Shown here: positions 23,495-31,242 of the stretch, one piece after another
Layout: every line of letters begins with the position of its first letter
Position numbering within the stretch: position 1 is the first letter of the stretch
Assembly (NCBI GenBank): GCA_019119595.1
Contig: DWWS01000043.1
Span: forward strand, 1-32,982
Direction of reading: 5' to 3'
DNA: 32,982 bases
Source: Candidatus Eisenbergiella merdavium
Lineage (GTDB): Bacteria; Bacillota; Clostridia; Lachnospirales; Lachnospiraceae
The notes under the pieces: model-generated
What the model was told of the DNA's origin: nothing
What the model saw: the letters and a program-made list of their open reading frames with translations, nothing else
The model's database searches: none
Translations under genes and position numbers: made by a program

Positions 23495-23625
23495 CCGAAG
23501 CGCTTTAGCGCTGAGGAACGCGCGTAGAAATCGCGTATGTGATTTCTACGCTGCGATCCAAGGATTTGTGACGCTTCGGCACAAATCCGGATTGAAAAAT
23601 GTGCTATCAAGCACATTTTTCAATC
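23495..23625 (-). repeat. nested-hairpin intergenic element, copy A
   Basis: It has three consecutive inverted repeats. GATTGAAAAATGTGCT (23590-23605) pairs with AGCACATTTTTCAATC (23610-23625), 16 bp. GGATTTGTG (23562-23570) pairs with CACAAATCC (23580-23588). GCGTAGAAATC (23522-23532) pairs with GATTTCTACGC (23541-23551). CCGAAGCG (23495-23502) can also pair with CGCTTCGG (23572-23579), spanning the middle. The 16-bp hairpin covers the stop codon of the minus-strand gene and probably acts as its terminator. It shares the GTGCCGRAGCGT core with copies B and C. Confidence 0.75.
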
Positions 23626-23835
23626 TTCCTCAAACTCCGTCATGTCCGTTTCCATTTCATAATACTCGCCCGGCGGCGTCTCCCAGCCCGCCCTTTCCGC
23701 AGCGACCGCTCCCGCTCCTGCAAGGGCAAGGATCAGATAAACCGCCAGGCAGACGGCCGCGGTTTTCCAATATTCCGGATCAAAACTTTGCGTTTCTTCC
23801 GCCGCATGTGCGGCTTTTCTTTCAAACCTGTCCAT
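23620..23835 (-). CDS. small acidic single-helix membrane protein
   Basis: A 71-residue protein with a hydrophilic N-terminus, a helix at about 24-46 (WKTAAVCLAVYLILALAGAG) and an acidic C-terminal tail (YYEMETDMTEFEED). No family recognised. An ACGGGGAT site lies close to ATG 23835. Its stop sits inside the 16-bp hairpin of the repeat element. A coincidental open frame cannot be excluded. Confidence 0.5.
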   Translation of the reverse strand: MDRFERKAAHAAEETQSFDPEYWKTAAVCLAVYLILALAGAGAVAAERAGWETPPGEYYEMETDMTEFEED

Positions 23836-23954
23836 AAAATCCCCGTTCCCGCACGTTTCCGAAAATGCGCCTTTTTCTCTATTTTACCCGTTTTCGGGAC
23901 GTTTGATAGCAGTCCGGTGTAAATTTTATGTAAAGACTGACCCGGCGCGCCGGT

Positions 23955-24416
23955 CTATTCCTGCGCGATGCTGTCCCCTGTGAAAGCCACGATCAGCGCG
24001 CCGATCAGGATACAGAAATCGGAAAGGTTAAAAACAATCTGCCGCAGGGGCTTCCATTTCACATTGAAGCTGAAATAGTCCACCACGTGCTTTCTTTTCA
24101 GGCGGTCATAGGTGTTGCTGTACGCGCCGCCAAGCAGCAGGGAAAGGCCGGTTTTCAGGCCGCCCCGGCCGTGCTTTGTCAGAGTGAACAGGAATACCAG
24201 CGAAAGCGCCGCTGTCAGGAGCAGGGAAACGGCGGCCACCATCCCCGCCTTCTTTTCCCCGATGTTCAGGCAGGCTCCCTCGTTGTGATATTTGCGGAGC
24301 AATATCCGCCCCTTCAGGATCTCCTTTGTTTTTCCCTGCTCCAGGGTCTTTTCCATGTGGTTTTTCAGGAAAAAATCTCCCGTAAAAATTGCCGCGATCA
24401 GGCTCAGATATTTCAT
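23955..24416 (-). CDS. lspA: signal peptidase II (lipoprotein signal peptidase)
   Basis: About 153 residues with four hydrophobic segments. It is an aspartic peptidase that removes lipoprotein signal peptides at the membrane. The two catalytic aspartates are in SNTYDRLKRKHVVDYFSF (the VVD Asp) and VFNLSDFCILIG (the NxxD Asp). The sequence diverges from housekeeping LspA, for example GGAYSNTYDR instead of the usual GNLIDR, so it may be a paralogue. ATG 24416 is preceded by GGGAGCAAAA; an in-frame ATG four codons upstream is an alternative, as in the SEDS gene. A perfect palindrome CCGGCGCGCCGG follows the stop at 23942-23953 and could form a terminator stem. Confidence 0.85.
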   Translation of the reverse strand: MKYLSLIAAIFTGDFFLKNHMEKTLEQGKTKEILKGRILLRKYHNEGACLNIGEKKAGMVAAVSLLLTAALSLVFLFTLTKHGRGGLKTGLSLLLGGAYSNTYDRLKRKHVVDYFSFNVKWKPLRQIVFNLSDFCILIGALIVAFTGDSIAQE

Positions 24417-24419
24417 TTT

Positions 24420-24446
24420 TGCTCCCATCTGCGCGCTTTGGCGCGC
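24420..24446 (-). repeat. lspA leader module: GCGCGC hairpin plus shared 15-mer
   Basis: GCGCGC (24431-24436) pairs with GCGCGC (24441-24446), then the minus strand reads GCGCAGATGGGAGCA (24434-24420) just before the lspA start. The identical 15-mer is found upstream of the SEDS gene. Confidence 0.65.
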
Positions 24447-24464
24447 GTCCAAATGCGTACCGGT

Positions 24465-24546
24465 CGGGGAGAGTGAAAGCGCTTCTCTTTCACTCTGCCC
24501 CGTGCCGAAGCGTTTTACGCCGAGGAGTACGCTGCGGTCAGACGCT
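24465..24546. repeat. nested-hairpin intergenic element, copy B
   Basis: CGGGGAGAGTGAAAG (24465-24479) pairs with CTTTCACTCTGCCCCG (24487-24502) with a single bulged base and a 7-nt loop. The core GTGCCGAAGCGT (24502-24513) follows, and GACGCTTC near 24540 can close a second helix with it. It separates the GH2 and lspA genes; similar sequence to copy A runs CCGAAGCGYTTTA and GAGGA. Confidence 0.65.
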
Positions 24547-24548
24547 TC

Positions 24549-26273
24549 TCAGCCGTTCCAGTTTTCAAAGAATTCCTTTACCGTATCATAGGCGATCTTG
24601 GGTCTTCTGTATTCGTCCACCACGCCCTTGTTATTGTGGCTGCGGGCGCGAGTGGCAAACCAGCCGCCCTCCTCCGTCACGCGGCAGTCCGCAAACTGCC
24701 AGATAAAGGCACCGGAAAGGCGGGGATCCTTCTGATAAACCTCCAGATTTTCACGGATGATGTCCGCCTGGCGTTCCTCGCTCCATTTGCAGCGGCTGCG
24801 GTCACGGCAGCCGTAGATGGCGGCGGCTCCGAATTCGCTGACGATGACGGGCTTTCCGGCCCCTCCGGCGGAGGCGATCCAGTCCATTTCCTGCTCATGC
24901 CGCTCCTTTACCGGCACATCCTGGTACCAGCCGGAGTACATATTAAAGGAAACCACATCCGGAAGATCCAGGCAGATATCGGTGAAATGCCTGCAGGTGG
25001 CGGAGGTCGTCGGCCTGCTCTGATCCATTCTGCGGATCTGCGCGTACTGGGCGGCGTATTTTTTCCTGCCCTCCTCCGTTTCGCTGGCGCATTCGTTGAG
25101 GATGCCCCAGATCACGATGGAGGGGTGGTTATAGTGGTTCTCAATCATTTCGCGGATGCAGTCCTCGCACTGGCGGTCAAAATTGGGATTCATCATGTGC
25201 TCCAGATCCAGCCCTCTGGCGTGATTTTCTTCCCATACCAGAATCCCTCTTTCATCGCAGAGATCCAGGAACAGCTCGTCGTTGGGATAATGGCAGGTCC
25301 GAACCGCATTCGCTCCCATATCGCGCATCAGGTCAAGATCCTGCGCCATGAGCTGCAGAGGGATCGCGCAGCCGCACATGCCATGATCCTCGTGCCGGTT
25401 GAAGCCCTTCATGAAGATCCGGCTGTCATTGAGCAGGATGTGTCCGCCTTTCACGGACACCGTGCGAAATCCCACCCGCTCGATGCAGTCGTCGATCTCC
25501 TTTCCGTCCACACTGAGCCTCGTTTTCAGCAGATAGAGCGCGGGCTCTTCCGGCGTCCAGGGCGTTATGCCAGCAAATTCCTGCTCCGTGGTCAGAATCG
25601 TTTCCCCGCCAGGCTCCACCTCTCCGGCCATTTCCATCATGGCATTTTCTCCCAGCCATCCGGAGACGCAAAAGGCCGTCTTCCCGCAGCTTACGCTGCT
25701 GTCGATGCTGCTCACGCTGCCGTTCACACTGCTTCCCACGCTTCTGCCCGTGCTGCGGACCGTCACCTCCGTCCTTCCTCTCCATACGCCGTCCCGGTAT
25801 TGGGGCGTAAAATGCACTCTTTCGATGTAAACCTCCGGGATCTCCTCCATGCACACTCCCCGGGTGATGCCGCCGTAGGTATAATAATCGTTGGGGATGT
25901 GCAGGGCGGAATGTTCGCCGAAGCTGTTGTCCACCTGTACGGTAAGCTCATGCTCTCCCGCCTTCACGCCAGGGATCACCGCGGCGAAGGGGGTGAACGC
26001 ATTATAGTGCTCAGTCACCGCCTCCCCATCCAGGAATACCCGGGCCGTATGGCTGACTCCCTTAAATTCCAGCCGCAGGCAGGTATCCTGCTCCACCGCC
26101 AGCTTCGTCCGGTAGGCGCCCTGCCCTCTGTATGCGAGCATGTCCGGATGCTGCTCCCAGCAGCCCGGCACGGGAAGCCGGTATGCCTTCCCGGTATCCT
26201 CCCTGACAAAATCCCACATTCCGTTCAGCTCTTTTCCTTTTCTGAGTTCATGCTGTTGAAATAAACGCAGCAT
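24549..26273 (-). CDS. glycoside hydrolase family 2, beta-glucuronidase-like
   Basis: A 574-residue GH2 enzyme. Residues of about 1-160 form the jelly-roll sugar-binding domain, 160-270 the immunoglobulin-like domain, and 275-574 the TIM barrel. The acid/base Glu394 is in GILNECAS and the nucleophile Glu480 in VIVSEFGA. An N-x-K motif (Asn547, Lys549 in HNNKG), which contacts the glucuronate carboxylate in bacterial beta-glucuronidases, points to that specificity; galactosidases lack it. It probably acts in the cytoplasm, as no signal peptide is present. A Ser/Gly/Val low-complexity insertion (about 175-196) interrupts the Ig-like domain. ATG 26273 is preceded by AAAGGCGGGA; a longer frame to 26354 would overlap the upstream phosphodiesterase gene. 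It probably follows that gene in one operon. Confidence 0.9.
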   Translation of the reverse strand: MLRLFQQHELRKGKELNGMWDFVREDTGKAYRLPVPGCWEQHPDMLAYRGQGAYRTKLAVEQDTCLRLEFKGVSHTARVFLDGEAVTEHYNAFTPFAAVIPGVKAGEHELTVQVDNSFGEHSALHIPNDYYTYGGITRGVCMEEIPEVYIERVHFTPQYRDGVWRGRTEVTVRSTGRSVGSSVNGSVSSIDSSVSCGKTAFCVSGWLGENAMMEMAGEVEPGGETILTTEQEFAGITPWTPEEPALYLLKTRLSVDGKEIDDCIERVGFRTVSVKGGHILLNDSRIFMKGFNRHEDHGMCGCAIPLQLMAQDLDLMRDMGANAVRTCHYPNDELFLDLCDERGILVWEENHARGLDLEHMMNPNFDRQCEDCIREMIENHYNHPSIVIWGILNECASETEEGRKKYAAQYAQIRRMDQSRPTTSATCRHFTDICLDLPDVVSFNMYSGWYQDVPVKERHEQEMDWIASAGGAGKPVIVSEFGAAAIYGCRDRSRCKWSEERQADIIRENLEVYQKDPRLSGAFIWQFADCRVTEEGGWFATRARSHNNKGVVDEYRRPKIAYDTVKEFFENWNG

Positions 26274-26343
26274 TATTCTGTCCCGCCTTTCTTTTTTTAT
26301 ATTTACATAGACATAAAAATTTATCCTGTGCGTGAAAATCGCT

Positions 26344-27450
26344 TCATTTCTCAACGATGATAAGCGGAATTTCCATCTCCGCTTCTGTCAATCCGGCATG
26401 CACGGCGATAATGGTATCCACCTCTTCCTTTGTCCGGTAAATGGTCAGGTCACTTACCGCAACAGCAAGATAGTCGCCCAGCATGTTCCGGAAAGAAGGA
26501 TGCTCCTTATCCGGGCCGAATAACTGCCTTTGAATAACCTCTTCCTTTGACAGCAGCAGGAATTTCTCCCCGAATTCTTTTTGAAACTCACTGAGAAATT
26601 GTTCTTTTTTCCCCGGTTTGACAAAGAAATTCAAAGCTCTCGGCTCGATTGACGGAAGCCTGACAAGGCATTCCAGAAGCTTCGGGTAATCTTCGATCGT
26701 TACGCATTCCGAATCCATCAGTCCATGATCCGCGGTGATGAGAAGCAGCGTATTATCAAGGCCGCCGCACATTTTTTCCACCTTTGCCTCAAGCTCCCGA
26801 AGCAGCGCCTTTGACGCTTCGCTGTGGCAGCCCTTTCTGTGCATCGTCCAGTCCGGCTCATTCCAATAGGCATAGATAAATTTTCTGCCGGGCCGGCTGT
26901 ACAGACCGGCGATGCGGCCGGTGACATCCTCAAAGGTTTTGGGATACGGGGCGGCAAAGGGAGCCGCATAATACGCCGTTTCTTTTCCGCATATCCGGTT
27001 GATCCTCTGCACAATGTCCTCATATCCGCAGTACCGGGACGCAACAGGATAATCGGCCGCAGGCAGGCCTGTATCCGTCTCCTTATTTGAAAAAACAGTC
27101 ACATTCCTGTCAATCTGCGGGAAATAGCAATCCCGGCCGAGCCAGCCGTGTTCGCAGGGATTCCTTCCGCTGAGCATGGAGGCCGTCGCCGCCACTGTCG
27201 TCGGCGGAAATACGGAGCTGTATACTCCTTTCAAATGCCGCTGAAAGAAGCCCTCCCGATCCAGATTCCGGTCAATGATACGTTTTCCCATGCCGTCCAA
27301 CAGCAGGACAACGATATTTTCATATTCTTTTTTCAGACAGGAATCCAGCAGAGCGCTCGTTTTTCGTCCTTCCTCAGCTCCAAAATGCTTCAGGATGGAA
27401 TTGGGGATGGCTGTGATGCAATGATCGTAATCCGGGAATGTGGTTTTCAT
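26344..27450 (-). CDS. alkaline-phosphatase-superfamily phosphodiesterase / nucleotide pyrophosphatase
   Basis: A 368-residue enzyme of the type I phosphodiesterase family. Metal ligand Asp52 lies in LLLDGMGKR, and the nucleophile Thr is in FPPTTVAATASMLSG (about 81-95). Further ligands lie in NEPDWTMHRKG and in ITADHG (Asp241, His242). No signal peptide is seen, so it is probably cytoplasmic. Relatives hydrolyse nucleotide pyrophosphates or phosphodiesters; the substrate here is unknown. GGGAGAGAAC precedes ATG 27450. The GH2 gene follows after 70 bp. Confidence 0.88.
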   Translation of the reverse strand: MKTTFPDYDHCITAIPNSILKHFGAEEGRKTSALLDSCLKKEYENIVVLLLDGMGKRIIDRNLDREGFFQRHLKGVYSSVFPPTTVAATASMLSGRNPCEHGWLGRDCYFPQIDRNVTVFSNKETDTGLPAADYPVASRYCGYEDIVQRINRICGKETAYYAAPFAAPYPKTFEDVTGRIAGLYSRPGRKFIYAYWNEPDWTMHRKGCHSEASKALLRELEAKVEKMCGGLDNTLLLITADHGLMDSECVTIEDYPKLLECLVRLPSIEPRALNFFVKPGKKEQFLSEFQKEFGEKFLLLSKEEVIQRQLFGPDKEHPSFRNMLGDYLAVAVSDLTIYRTKEEVDTIIAVHAGLTEAEMEIPLIIVEK

Positions 27451-27652
27451 GTTCTCTCCCTTTTGCCGTCAGGCGGTATTATTATCAGAAAAAACCAAAG
27501 GTTCGTGCTGTCCTGACATGCCAAAGCGCTATTGGGGCATGAGCGAAGGAATCACGGATGCGTTTTCTAAGCTTCAACCTTTTTCAAGCTTCCGTCTTCT
27601 TTCATATTCTATCATCACAGGCCTCATCTGTCATTCATCATGAACAAAACAC

Positions 27653-27698
27653 TTGCCTTTTTCACCAGAAAAAATTATACTTAATGTAAGCGCTTTCA
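27653..27698 (+). promoter_or_regulatory. promoter of the esterase-GH28 region with cre/LacI-like operator
   Basis: TTGCCT (27653-27658) and TATACT (27676-27681) are spaced 17 bp. TGTAAGCGCTTTCA (27685-27698) differs by one base from the perfect palindrome TGTAAGCGCTTACA recognised by CcpA and related LacI-family proteins. It straddles the predicted start near 27688, a position that favours repression. The rest of the 27451-27906 gap holds repeat copy C and no supported gene. Confidence 0.65.
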
Positions 27699-27779
27699 TT
27701 CTTTTATTTTATAACAAAATTGAGATGGCTTCAAGACCGGATATGAAATGCCGTCTTTTGTCGGCAAAAGGAGAATATT

Positions 27780-27893
27780 GTGAAAAATAAGCCCGATGGC
27801 TTATTGTTTCACAGCAAAGCTTTGCTTTGCAGCTATTATGTGCCGGAGCGTCACAAATAGCTTTGGATGGCATGCCCCGATTGCACGCTCCGG
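27780..27893 (+). repeat. nested-hairpin intergenic element, copy C
   Basis: GTGAAAAATAAGCC (27780-27793) pairs with GGCTTATTGTTTCAC (27798-27812) with one bulge. AGCAAAGC (27813-27820) pairs with GCTTTGC (27824-27830). CCGGAGCGT (27843-27851) pairs with ACGCTCCGG (27885-27893). The core GTGCCGGAGCGT (27840-27851) and the following TCACAAAT match copy A in reverse orientation. The last arm ends 13 bp before the ATG of the esterase gene. Confidence 0.75.
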
Positions 27894-27906
27894 AATGAGG
27901 ATTATT

Positions 27907-28728
27907 ATGAAACAGTCCACCTATTTTCCCTCCCGTCCGGACGTTCCGGGGGATCTGTTCCTGTTTATGGGGCAGTCCAACATGGCGGGCCGCGGCGTCA
28001 CATGCCCCCGCTTTCCGCAGGAAGCCCCGGTCTGCCTTCCCGGCGCAGGATGGGAATTTCGCGCGGTCAGCGACCCGCACCGGCTGCATCCGGCCGCCGA
28101 GCCCTTCGGAACGCTGGAAAACCGTCCCGGCGGCATCTTTGAGCCCGGCATGAAAACCGGATCCATGGTCACCGCCTTCATCAATGCCTATTTTGAAGAA
28201 ACCCGCACGCCCGTCATCGGTATTTCCGCCTCCAAGGGCGGCTCCGCCATCCGGGAATGGCAGCCCGGCTCTCCGTATCTGGAGGATGTGCTTCTGCGCC
28301 TGGAAACGGCGGAACGGTATCTGACAGAAAACCGCATTCCCATCCGGCACCGCTTCGTCCTGTGGTGTCAGGGGGAAACGGACGGCGATCTGAAAACGGC
28401 TCCCACCCTCTATGAACAAAACTTTCTTTCCATGCTGGAGGTTCTCCTTTCTCATGGTGTGGAACGGCTTTTTATGGTTCGCATCGGGCTTTACAACATT
28501 GACGCGGCCTGCGGCTTGCCGGTCCCCGACTATGTTCCCATCCAGCGAGCGCAGGAGCGGCTTGCCGAATCCTGTCCGCAGGTCACTATGGTCTCCCGGC
28601 TTTTCGCCGGCATGCAGAGCCAGGGGCTGATGAAGGACGCGTTCCACTATTATCAGCACGCCTACAATCTGGTGGGAGAGGACGCCGGGCATCACGCCGG
28701 ACAGTATGTGAGGGAGCATCCGGTCTGA
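27907..28728 (+). CDS. SASA-domain carbohydrate esterase (sialate O-acetylesterase-like)
   Basis: A 273-residue SGNH-type esterase. The nucleophile Ser24 is in FMGQSNMAG, the oxyanion Gly/Asn region in ISASKGGSAIREWQ, the conserved LWCQGETD in the middle, and the catalytic His region KDAFHYYQHAYN near the end. The domain removes O-acetyl groups from sialic acid, xylan or pectin; the downstream GH28 enzyme favours an acetylated pectic substrate here. TGAGG lies 8 nt before ATG 27907. No signal peptide. Its transcript probably starts near 27688 and carries repeat copy C in the leader. Confidence 0.85.
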   Translation: MKQSTYFPSRPDVPGDLFLFMGQSNMAGRGVTCPRFPQEAPVCLPGAGWEFRAVSDPHRLHPAAEPFGTLENRPGGIFEPGMKTGSMVTAFINAYFEETRTPVIGISASKGGSAIREWQPGSPYLEDVLLRLETAERYLTENRIPIRHRFVLWCQGETDGDLKTAPTLYEQNFLSMLEVLLSHGVERLFMVRIGLYNIDAACGLPVPDYVPIQRAQERLAESCPQVTMVSRLFAGMQSQGLMKDAFHYYQHAYNLVGEDAGHHAGQYVREHPV

Positions 28729-28755
28729 CCGCGAAAGGCCTGTTCGCAGGATTGC

Positions 28756-28824
28756 ATTTTGATACCGGTTTTCAAAATCAGCTCACAGAATGGGATTTCT
28801 GAATAGAATTTTTCTGAATGGAAT
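28756..28824 (+). promoter_or_regulatory. candidate operator region upstream of the GH28 gene
   Basis: An inverted repeat ATTTTGA (28756-28762) with TCAAAAT (28772-28778) is followed by a direct repeat, TTTCTGAATAGAAT (28796-28809) and TTTCTGAATGGAAT (28811-28824), with a 15-bp period. No clear -35/-10 pair can be fixed in the 146-bp gap. Confidence 0.4.
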
Positions 28825-28874
28825 GTTTATATTGATCTTCTCAATAGATATGAGATAAAGAAAGGAAAACCGTT

Positions 28875-30119
28875 ATGGAAGACATAAAACGCTGTACCCC
28901 TTACCGAACTCCCTTTCCCATGGAACATATTCCGGAGCCCGTTTTCCCTACGCAGGATGTAAACAGCGCCTCCTTTTCCTCCATTCAGGAGGCCGTGGAT
29001 CGCTGTGCCGGCCTTGGCGGCGGAACCGTCCGCGTACCGGCGGGACGCTGGGAATCCGGCGCCGTTCATCTGCGCAGCAATATCCGCCTTCATCTGGAAA
29101 AGGGAGCCGTCGTCAGCTTCAGCAGCCGCCCGGAGGATTATCTGCCTCCGGTTTTTACCCGCTGGGAGGGGATGGAGTGCTACAACTATTCGCCCCTGAT
29201 CTATGCTGAGGGCTGTGAAAATGTCGCGGTCACCGGAGAAGGGACGCTTCTTGGAAACGGCTCCGCCTGGTGGCACTGGAAGAAGCTGCAGCAGGCCGCC
29301 GCCGACCGCCTGTGCGGAAGTGAAGCGGACGGCATCCCCGTGCAAAACCGCGTCTATGGTACGGAGGAAGCGGCCCTCCGGCCCTCTTTCCTCCAGTTCA
29401 TTCACTGCCGCGGCGTGCTCCTTGACGGCGTCACGGTTCTGGACGGCCCCCAGTGGACGCTTCATCCGGTATACTGTGAAAATGTGATCGTCCGTAACGT
29501 CCATGTGCACACGGAGGGCCCGAATACGGACGGGCTGAATCCGGATTCCTGCCGAAATGTGCTCATTGAGGACTGCGATTTTTACACCGGGGATGACTGC
29601 ATCGCCCTCAATTCCGGCATGAATGAGGACGGCTGGCGCGTGAACCGCCCCTGTGAAAACATCCTCATCCGCCGCTGCCGCATGACGGGAGGCCACGGCG
29701 GTCTGGTCATCGGAAGCGCGGTATCCGGCGGCGTGCGCAACGTCTATGCACACGACTGTGAGATTTCAGATACCATGCAGGGAATCCGCCTCAAGTCCAT
29801 GCGCGGCCGGGGCGGCTATGTGGAGCACGTTCTTTTTGAAGATATCCGGGTGGACGGCATCACGAACGAATGCGTCACGATAAGCATGTTCTATCCCTTC
29901 AGCACGGTGGTTCCCAGAAGCAAAGCCCCTTCCGATTTCCGGGATATCACCATCCGCAGAGTGAGCGGAACCGGCCTGAAAACCGGAATTGAGCTGAGGG
30001 GACTTCCGGAGAAAAAGCTCTCCGGCGTAAGGCTTCAGGATATCCGTCTCAGCGCTCCGAACGCTTTTGTCTGCGAGGAGGTGGAAGGGTTGGTAATGGA
30101 CGGGGTGGAAATCGGCTGA
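28875..30119 (+). CDS. glycoside hydrolase family 28 (polygalacturonase-like)
   Basis: A 414-residue right-handed beta-helix enzyme. GH28 hallmarks are in order: NTDG (Asp219), GDDC (Asp240 and Asp241), GGHGG (His274) and RLK (305-307), the set that hydrolyses galacturonate linkages in pectin or rhamnogalacturonan. No signal peptide is visible, so it probably acts on imported oligosaccharides. AAAGGAAAACCGTT precedes ATG 28875. It follows the esterase gene by 146 bp and may share control with it. Its stop faces the stop of the LacI gene at 30152 with no obvious terminator between. Confidence 0.92.
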   Translation: MEDIKRCTPYRTPFPMEHIPEPVFPTQDVNSASFSSIQEAVDRCAGLGGGTVRVPAGRWESGAVHLRSNIRLHLEKGAVVSFSSRPEDYLPPVFTRWEGMECYNYSPLIYAEGCENVAVTGEGTLLGNGSAWWHWKKLQQAAADRLCGSEADGIPVQNRVYGTEEAALRPSFLQFIHCRGVLLDGVTVLDGPQWTLHPVYCENVIVRNVHVHTEGPNTDGLNPDSCRNVLIEDCDFYTGDDCIALNSGMNEDGWRVNRPCENILIRRCRMTGGHGGLVIGSAVSGGVRNVYAHDCEISDTMQGIRLKSMRGRGGYVEHVLFEDIRVDGITNECVTISMFYPFSTVVPRSKAPSDFRDITIRRVSGTGLKTGIELRGLPEKKLSGVRLQDIRLSAPNAFVCEEVEGLVMDGVEIG

Positions 30120-30151
30120 TCCTGCGGCCTGGGAAGGAAGCGCTCCGGACA

Positions 30152-31189
30152 TTATACCGAAGCACGCGCGCTGGAATTCCGGATCGTCAGCGCAGGCATT
30201 ATGCGCTGAATTTCCGGCGGCTTTTCCCCATGTATGGCCTGCACCGCCGTCTCGATCAGCAGCTCCCCGAACTGCCTGTAGTCGTATCCCACGCTGGTCA
30301 GACGGGGGACGCAGGTTTCCGTGATGAAGGTATTGTCGAAGCTGACCACTGAAATGTCCTCCGGGATCCGGATCCCTCTTTCCCGGAGGACATGGGTCAC
30401 TCCGACTGCGGTAAAATCATTGATGGCGATGACCGCCGTCGGCATCTGGCAGCCGCTTTCCAGGAACCGGGTCATTATCCTTTCCCCGCCCTCCACATCA
30501 TAGGAGCCGTTTTCCAGGATATATTCCTCCCGCACACCGATCCCATAGCTGCCCAGCATTTCCCGGTAGATCCTCTGCTTATCCGCCGTGGATCTCACGT
30601 CCTTACGGCCTCCGGCCAGCGCGATCCTCTCATGTCCGTTCTCATGCAGATATTCCATCAGAAGCCGCATGGACTCTTCCTCATCGATGCTGACGCGGTA
30701 ACAGTCCGCTCCCTCAAGGGCGCCTGTGGTCAGAAAAGGGATGCTTCCCGCCATCCGGTTCACAGCGGACAAAAACTGCGGATCGGCAGACACGGCGTCC
30801 ACGGTCCCTCCGATCTGGATCACCGCGTCCACCCTCTGCCTGTAAAATTTATTCAGATAGTCCAGGTCCTTGTCGTTATCACCCAGGGAATTGCAGACCA
30901 TCAGCAGGTATCCCCTGCGGTACGCCGCGGCCTCGCATTCCACGGTCAGCATGGAATAGAACGGATTCCGAATATCGGAGACCAGAAGGCCGATCAGCCT
31001 GTTCTCCATGTTCATCAGGCTCCTGGCAAGGGCGTTCGGCCGGAAGTTGTGATTCTCTATCAGCTCCTGGATCCTTTTCTTCTTTTCCTCGCTGACCCGC
31101 GCGCTCCCGTTCAGTACCCGGGACACGGTCGCCGGAGAAACCCCCGCCTCCCTCGCAATCGTATAGATGCTGACATTCCCCTTTTCCAT
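30152..31189 (-). CDS. LacI-family transcriptional regulator (first paralogue)
   Basis: A 345-residue regulator. The DNA-binding domain (1-55) has SIYTIAREAGVSPATVSRVL and the hinge region NFRPNALARSLM. The periplasmic-binding-protein-like core follows: IGLLVSDIRNPFYSML, then VDAVIQIGG, ALAGGRKD, AVIAINDFTAVGV, GIRIPEDISVVSFD. ATG 31189 follows GGAGGGAACG and is preferred over one four codons upstream. It is adjacent to the GH28 gene and is a candidate regulator of the esterase/GH28 promoter. The neighbouring LacI protein is a close paralogue. Confidence 0.93.
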   Translation of the reverse strand: MEKGNVSIYTIAREAGVSPATVSRVLNGSARVSEEKKKRIQELIENHNFRPNALARSLMNMENRLIGLLVSDIRNPFYSMLTVECEAAAYRRGYLLMVCNSLGDNDKDLDYLNKFYRQRVDAVIQIGGTVDAVSADPQFLSAVNRMAGSIPFLTTGALEGADCYRVSIDEEESMRLLMEYLHENGHERIALAGGRKDVRSTADKQRIYREMLGSYGIGVREEYILENGSYDVEGGERIMTRFLESGCQMPTAVIAINDFTAVGVTHVLRERGIRIPEDISVVSFDNTFITETCVPRLTSVGYDYRQFGELLIETAVQAIHGEKPPEIQRIMPALTIRNSSARASV

Positions 31190-31242
31190 CGTTCCCTCCA
31201 TACCTTATGCTTTCAGCGCGATACAGGAAGTATGCCTTATGG

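Noticed and set aside
23622..23880. Reading the 16-bp hairpin at 23590-23625 as half of an insertion-sequence end
   Set aside because: No transposase and no target-site duplication visible. Its position over a stop codon fits a terminator within a dispersed repeat better.
24636..26264. 542-codon plus-strand open frame opposite the GH2 gene
   Set aside because: The minus strand encodes a GH2 enzyme with both catalytic glutamates and the NxK motif. The opposite frame shows only His/Ala-rich shadow sequence.
27709..28719. Minus-strand open frame opposite the esterase gene
   Set aside because: The plus strand has the GQSNM nucleophile and other SASA motifs and a good ribosome binding site. The antisense frame has no family features.
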